NCBI RefSeq assembly: GCF_902801725.1
Contig: NZ_CADCJB010000015.1
Coordinates: 47,667-90,841 of the forward strand
Direction: 5' to 3'
DNA: 43,175 bases
Origin: an uncultured Methanobrevibacter sp.
GTDB taxonomy: Archaea > Methanobacteriota > Methanobacteria > Methanobacteriales > Methanobacteriaceae
Each line of letters opens with the position of its first letter. The first letter of the stretch is position 1. Of this stretch, positions 42,201 to 43,175 are shown one piece after another. The translations under genes and the position numbers were made by a program. The notes beneath the pieces are model-generated. The model saw only the letters and a program-made list of their open reading frames with translations, searched no databases and was not told the origin of the DNA.

Positions 42201-43158
42201 AACAATAATCAGTGGAAATGATACATATTCCGTTGAATTGGTCAACGGTTCTGCAAGTGTTGATATTCCTGAGTTAGTTCAGGGAGTAAACACCATTATT
42301 GTATCATATGCAGGTGATGACAAATACTCTCCAAAAAATTTCACTTTTGATGTATTGGTTAAAACACAGGTTGTAGCTTCCGATATGACTCGCGGATACA
42401 ACAGCGGAGTGGATTATCAATTTAAAGTTACTGATGCTAATGGAAATCCATTGGCTAACAAAATTGTCGACGTTGCTATTAACGGTCAAAAGTACATTGT
42501 TGTAACTGATGCAAATGGTGTTGCTAAACTCAATGAGAAATTGCCGGTTGGAACATACACTGTTGCAGTGACTAATCCGGATACCGGTAAGAAAATAGTT
42601 AATACCCTTAAAATTGTTAAAAGAATTTCTGGCAATAAAAATCTGGTTAAATACTATGTCAGCAATTTTAAATACAATCTTAGAATATACGGCAATAATG
42701 GTAAAGCTGTGGGATCTGGAGTAAGTGTAACCGTAAAAATGGGTAAATATACATATAAACTCAAAACAAACGAAAAAGGATACATCACACTTCTGTTGAA
42801 TAGCAGATTCCCTTCAGGAAAATACGCAGTGACAGCATCATATAAAGGATACACAACCAAAAACACTATAACAATAAAGCAAATTATTGTAAGTAAAAGG
42901 GTTGTAACTGTTAAAAAATCCGCTGGAAAGCTTGTTTTAACTGCAAAACTAAGACAGGGCAGCAAAGTTCTAAAATATAAAACAGTAACATTTAAAATTA
43001 ATGGTAAAACATTCTCTGCTAAAACCAATAAGTATGGAATAGCAAAAGTGACCATTAAGAATAGTGCTTTCAGAAGTCTTCAAGCAGGAAAAACTTATCT
43101 TGTAAAAATATCCTTCTTAAAAGATTTCATAAAAACAAGCGTTAAAGTTAGAAGATAG
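39274..43158 (+). CDS. Adhesin-like protein with beta-helix segments, Ig-like repeats and Lys-rich C-terminal module
   Basis: This 1294-aa surface protein starts with a signal peptide (IVFIMFLMMILCSISFVSA). AAAGGT nine bases upstream supports the ATG. After an acidic linker come two similar beta-helix segments, about residues 95-245 and 345-495. Each opens with DSF(S/T)AL and has a ...G-V/I-V-I-D/N-x-x-x-x-I-N/D-G-N-G capping pattern (VLIDGNGHRIDG; IGINGNGFTINGS). From about 500 to 1030 it has Ig-like repeats with ...AGNYT(I/A/V)...; the usual GDD-x-Y motif occurs near 1010. The last 260 residues are Ig-like with the Lys-rich end (KTFSAKTNKYGIAKVTI) shared with the other adhesins. Sequons are abundant. 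Likely extracellular adhesion. Confidence 0.85.
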   Translation: MKDYKKIVFIMFLMMILCSISFVSANDLNGADEIQTAENTLSIDVEHETEDLKTVDITDSRVQNDNNKSFEEDNSKLGSAESNYGLQETIDDTSDVPEDSFSALYEFIGNRSETNLTLDKDYVFYPDYDANFSEGIVINDTVLIDGNGHRIDGANQARIFNITGNGVTLKNIILVNGYAANGSAIYSTGDSGKIFNSVILNNTGSLIYSESMFDANNNWWGNTNATFDAAPDVSDKVDANYWLFLTVTVNDTVVNVGKKASVIVNLTNVYDKNTSSKSTYADIVPITFDLNVNGVEVESNNATLEKGVAEFLAEVYGPEYGNLNVSYFNVEDGVIFTVVSDDDSFTALQKLINNATEREFLNLTRNYKYYDYDVKYADGVVIDKSIGINGNGFTINGSDKSGIFNIPANEVYLSNMTISNAGKDIVCSGTMCVADAVLFNDVNGSLSICGQFMSVVNSIFNGSQPIAINISANSTAYLSNNTLSKPGRIYNHGKFASSTSIVVLGNKTIDAKVGDKILLNATVSDDNGNVIVLDNLTFDIGSTDSIEGTLNETVFEAEYTLTNGTFIIGVKDIDDILMQNNVDYALVNVTKYNSLILINTSNVTQYNTTKEVEFIVENITNASAIITDELGNVVFEGAINSTTITLDNLDAGNYTIVATNEENEMYYGYVTNKTFEISKIASSIELSHIDDFAYGNVSEVEINVINRTTVEIVIRNATGDIVYNESIEGNNFTLPVLAVGNYTVVATNLETKNVNGSNYKQNFTIYKGNSSIEIINYTESFAYGGALVVNFTKENVISIEAAIVDSSGNIIYVGNLTADEVANGNFTYDSFTAVGNYTLTLTNYDNENASGCVASVNFTVIKSNSTVNVWVDSVSLGEDVTINYEVFPVGIINVVVEDSNGNVVYNQNVTGNNVTIEGLQAGNYTAYVNNLETDNVYGNSSNATFSVLAKEDYNITVDLVDKTVNIHAPSDANGVATIISGNDTYSVELVNGSASVDIPELVQGVNTIIVSYAGDDKYSPKNFTFDVLVKTQVVASDMTRGYNSGVDYQFKVTDANGNPLANKIVDVAINGQKYIVVTDANGVAKLNEKLPVGTYTVAVTNPDTGKKIVNTLKIVKRISGNKNLVKYYVSNFKYNLRIYGNNGKAVGSGVSVTVKMGKYTYKLKTNEKGYITLLLNSRFPSGKYAVTASYKGYTTKNTITIKQIIVSKRVVTVKKSAGKLVLTAKLRQGSKVLKYKTVTFKINGKTFSAKTNKYGIAKVTIKNSAFRSLQAGKTYLVKISFLKDFIKTSVKVRR

Positions 43159-43175
43159 AAGGGTTTACCTTTCTA
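43156..43175 (+). terminator. Possible terminator hairpin at the window edge
   Basis: TAGAAGG at 43156-43162 can pair with CCTTTCTA at 43168-43175 with one bulged base, right at the adhesin stop codon. The window ends here, so a following T-run cannot be checked. Confidence 0.35.

Overview
The window is AT-rich archaeal DNA, most likely from a pseudomurein-walled gut methanogen of the order Methanobacteriales. Methanobrevibacter is the first choice and Methanosphaera cannot be excluded. The basis is a phage-type peptidase C71 (pseudomurein endoisopeptidase) with wall-binding repeats, several very large adhesin-like proteins built from beta-helix and Ig-like repeats with Asn-rich sequons, archaeal TATA/leaderless or GGTGAT-type starts, and housekeeping genes (argG, nnr, sfsA, sirtuin, UPF1-like helicase) of archaeal type. 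No tRNA, rRNA or CRISPR array was recognised.

Layout. (1) 1-181: 5' part of a minus-strand gene running off the window. (2) 639-2998: a compact virus-derived cassette, a small decoration-like head protein followed by two tandem paralogous major-capsid-like proteins, with no portal, protease or terminase beside it; a 132-aa unknown follows. (3) 3.5-12.2 kb: an extremely AT-rich accessory island that looks like a defence/toxin island: a PD-(D/E)XK-type nuclease with zinc clusters, a TacT-like GNAT acetyltransferase facing a 48-aa antitoxin-like protein, a two-TM membrane protein, a DUF2971 protein, a decayed Abi-type pseudogene, a translationally coupled nucleotidyltransferase-fold (DUF6932-like)/coiled-coil pair, and a KAP-family P-loop NTPase converging on that pair. 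(4) 12.2-13.6 kb: gene remnants, including a frameshifted HNH endonuclease on the minus strand. (5) 13.6-26.5 kb: three consecutive surface adhesin-like proteins (504, about 1211 and 2490 aa); hairpin terminators follow each of them, so they are probably separate transcription units. (6) 26.8-31.9 kb: a minimal or defective provirus: tyrosine integrase, pseudomurein endoisopeptidase, two small related proteins, terminase small-subunit-like and large terminase, then an abrupt return to host genes. (7) 32.0-39.0 kb: core genes: nnr-sfsA (overlapping operon), convergent sirtuin, argG with a damaged 3' end, a UPF1-like helicase and a divergent M14-type zinc hydrolase. (8) 39.3-43.2 kb: a fourth adhesin-like protein (1294 aa).

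How it fits together. The capsid cassette on the left and the integrase-lysin-terminase cassette on the right are both partial, so they are probably remnants of separate elements or capsid-bearing satellites that brought in the defence cargo. The adhesins share a Lys-rich Ig-like C-terminal module, except the 504-aa one, which ends without it. The strongest specific observations are: an argG whose native C-terminal tail is still present but out of frame after an apparent deletion of about 100 bp; an HNH endonuclease hidden opposite a spurious ORF; the uncharacterised nucleotidyltransferase/coiled-coil pair; the stand-alone duplicated capsid genes; and a 63-bp in-frame repeat array in one adhesin. 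All family names come from reading motifs by eye; no database search was run.
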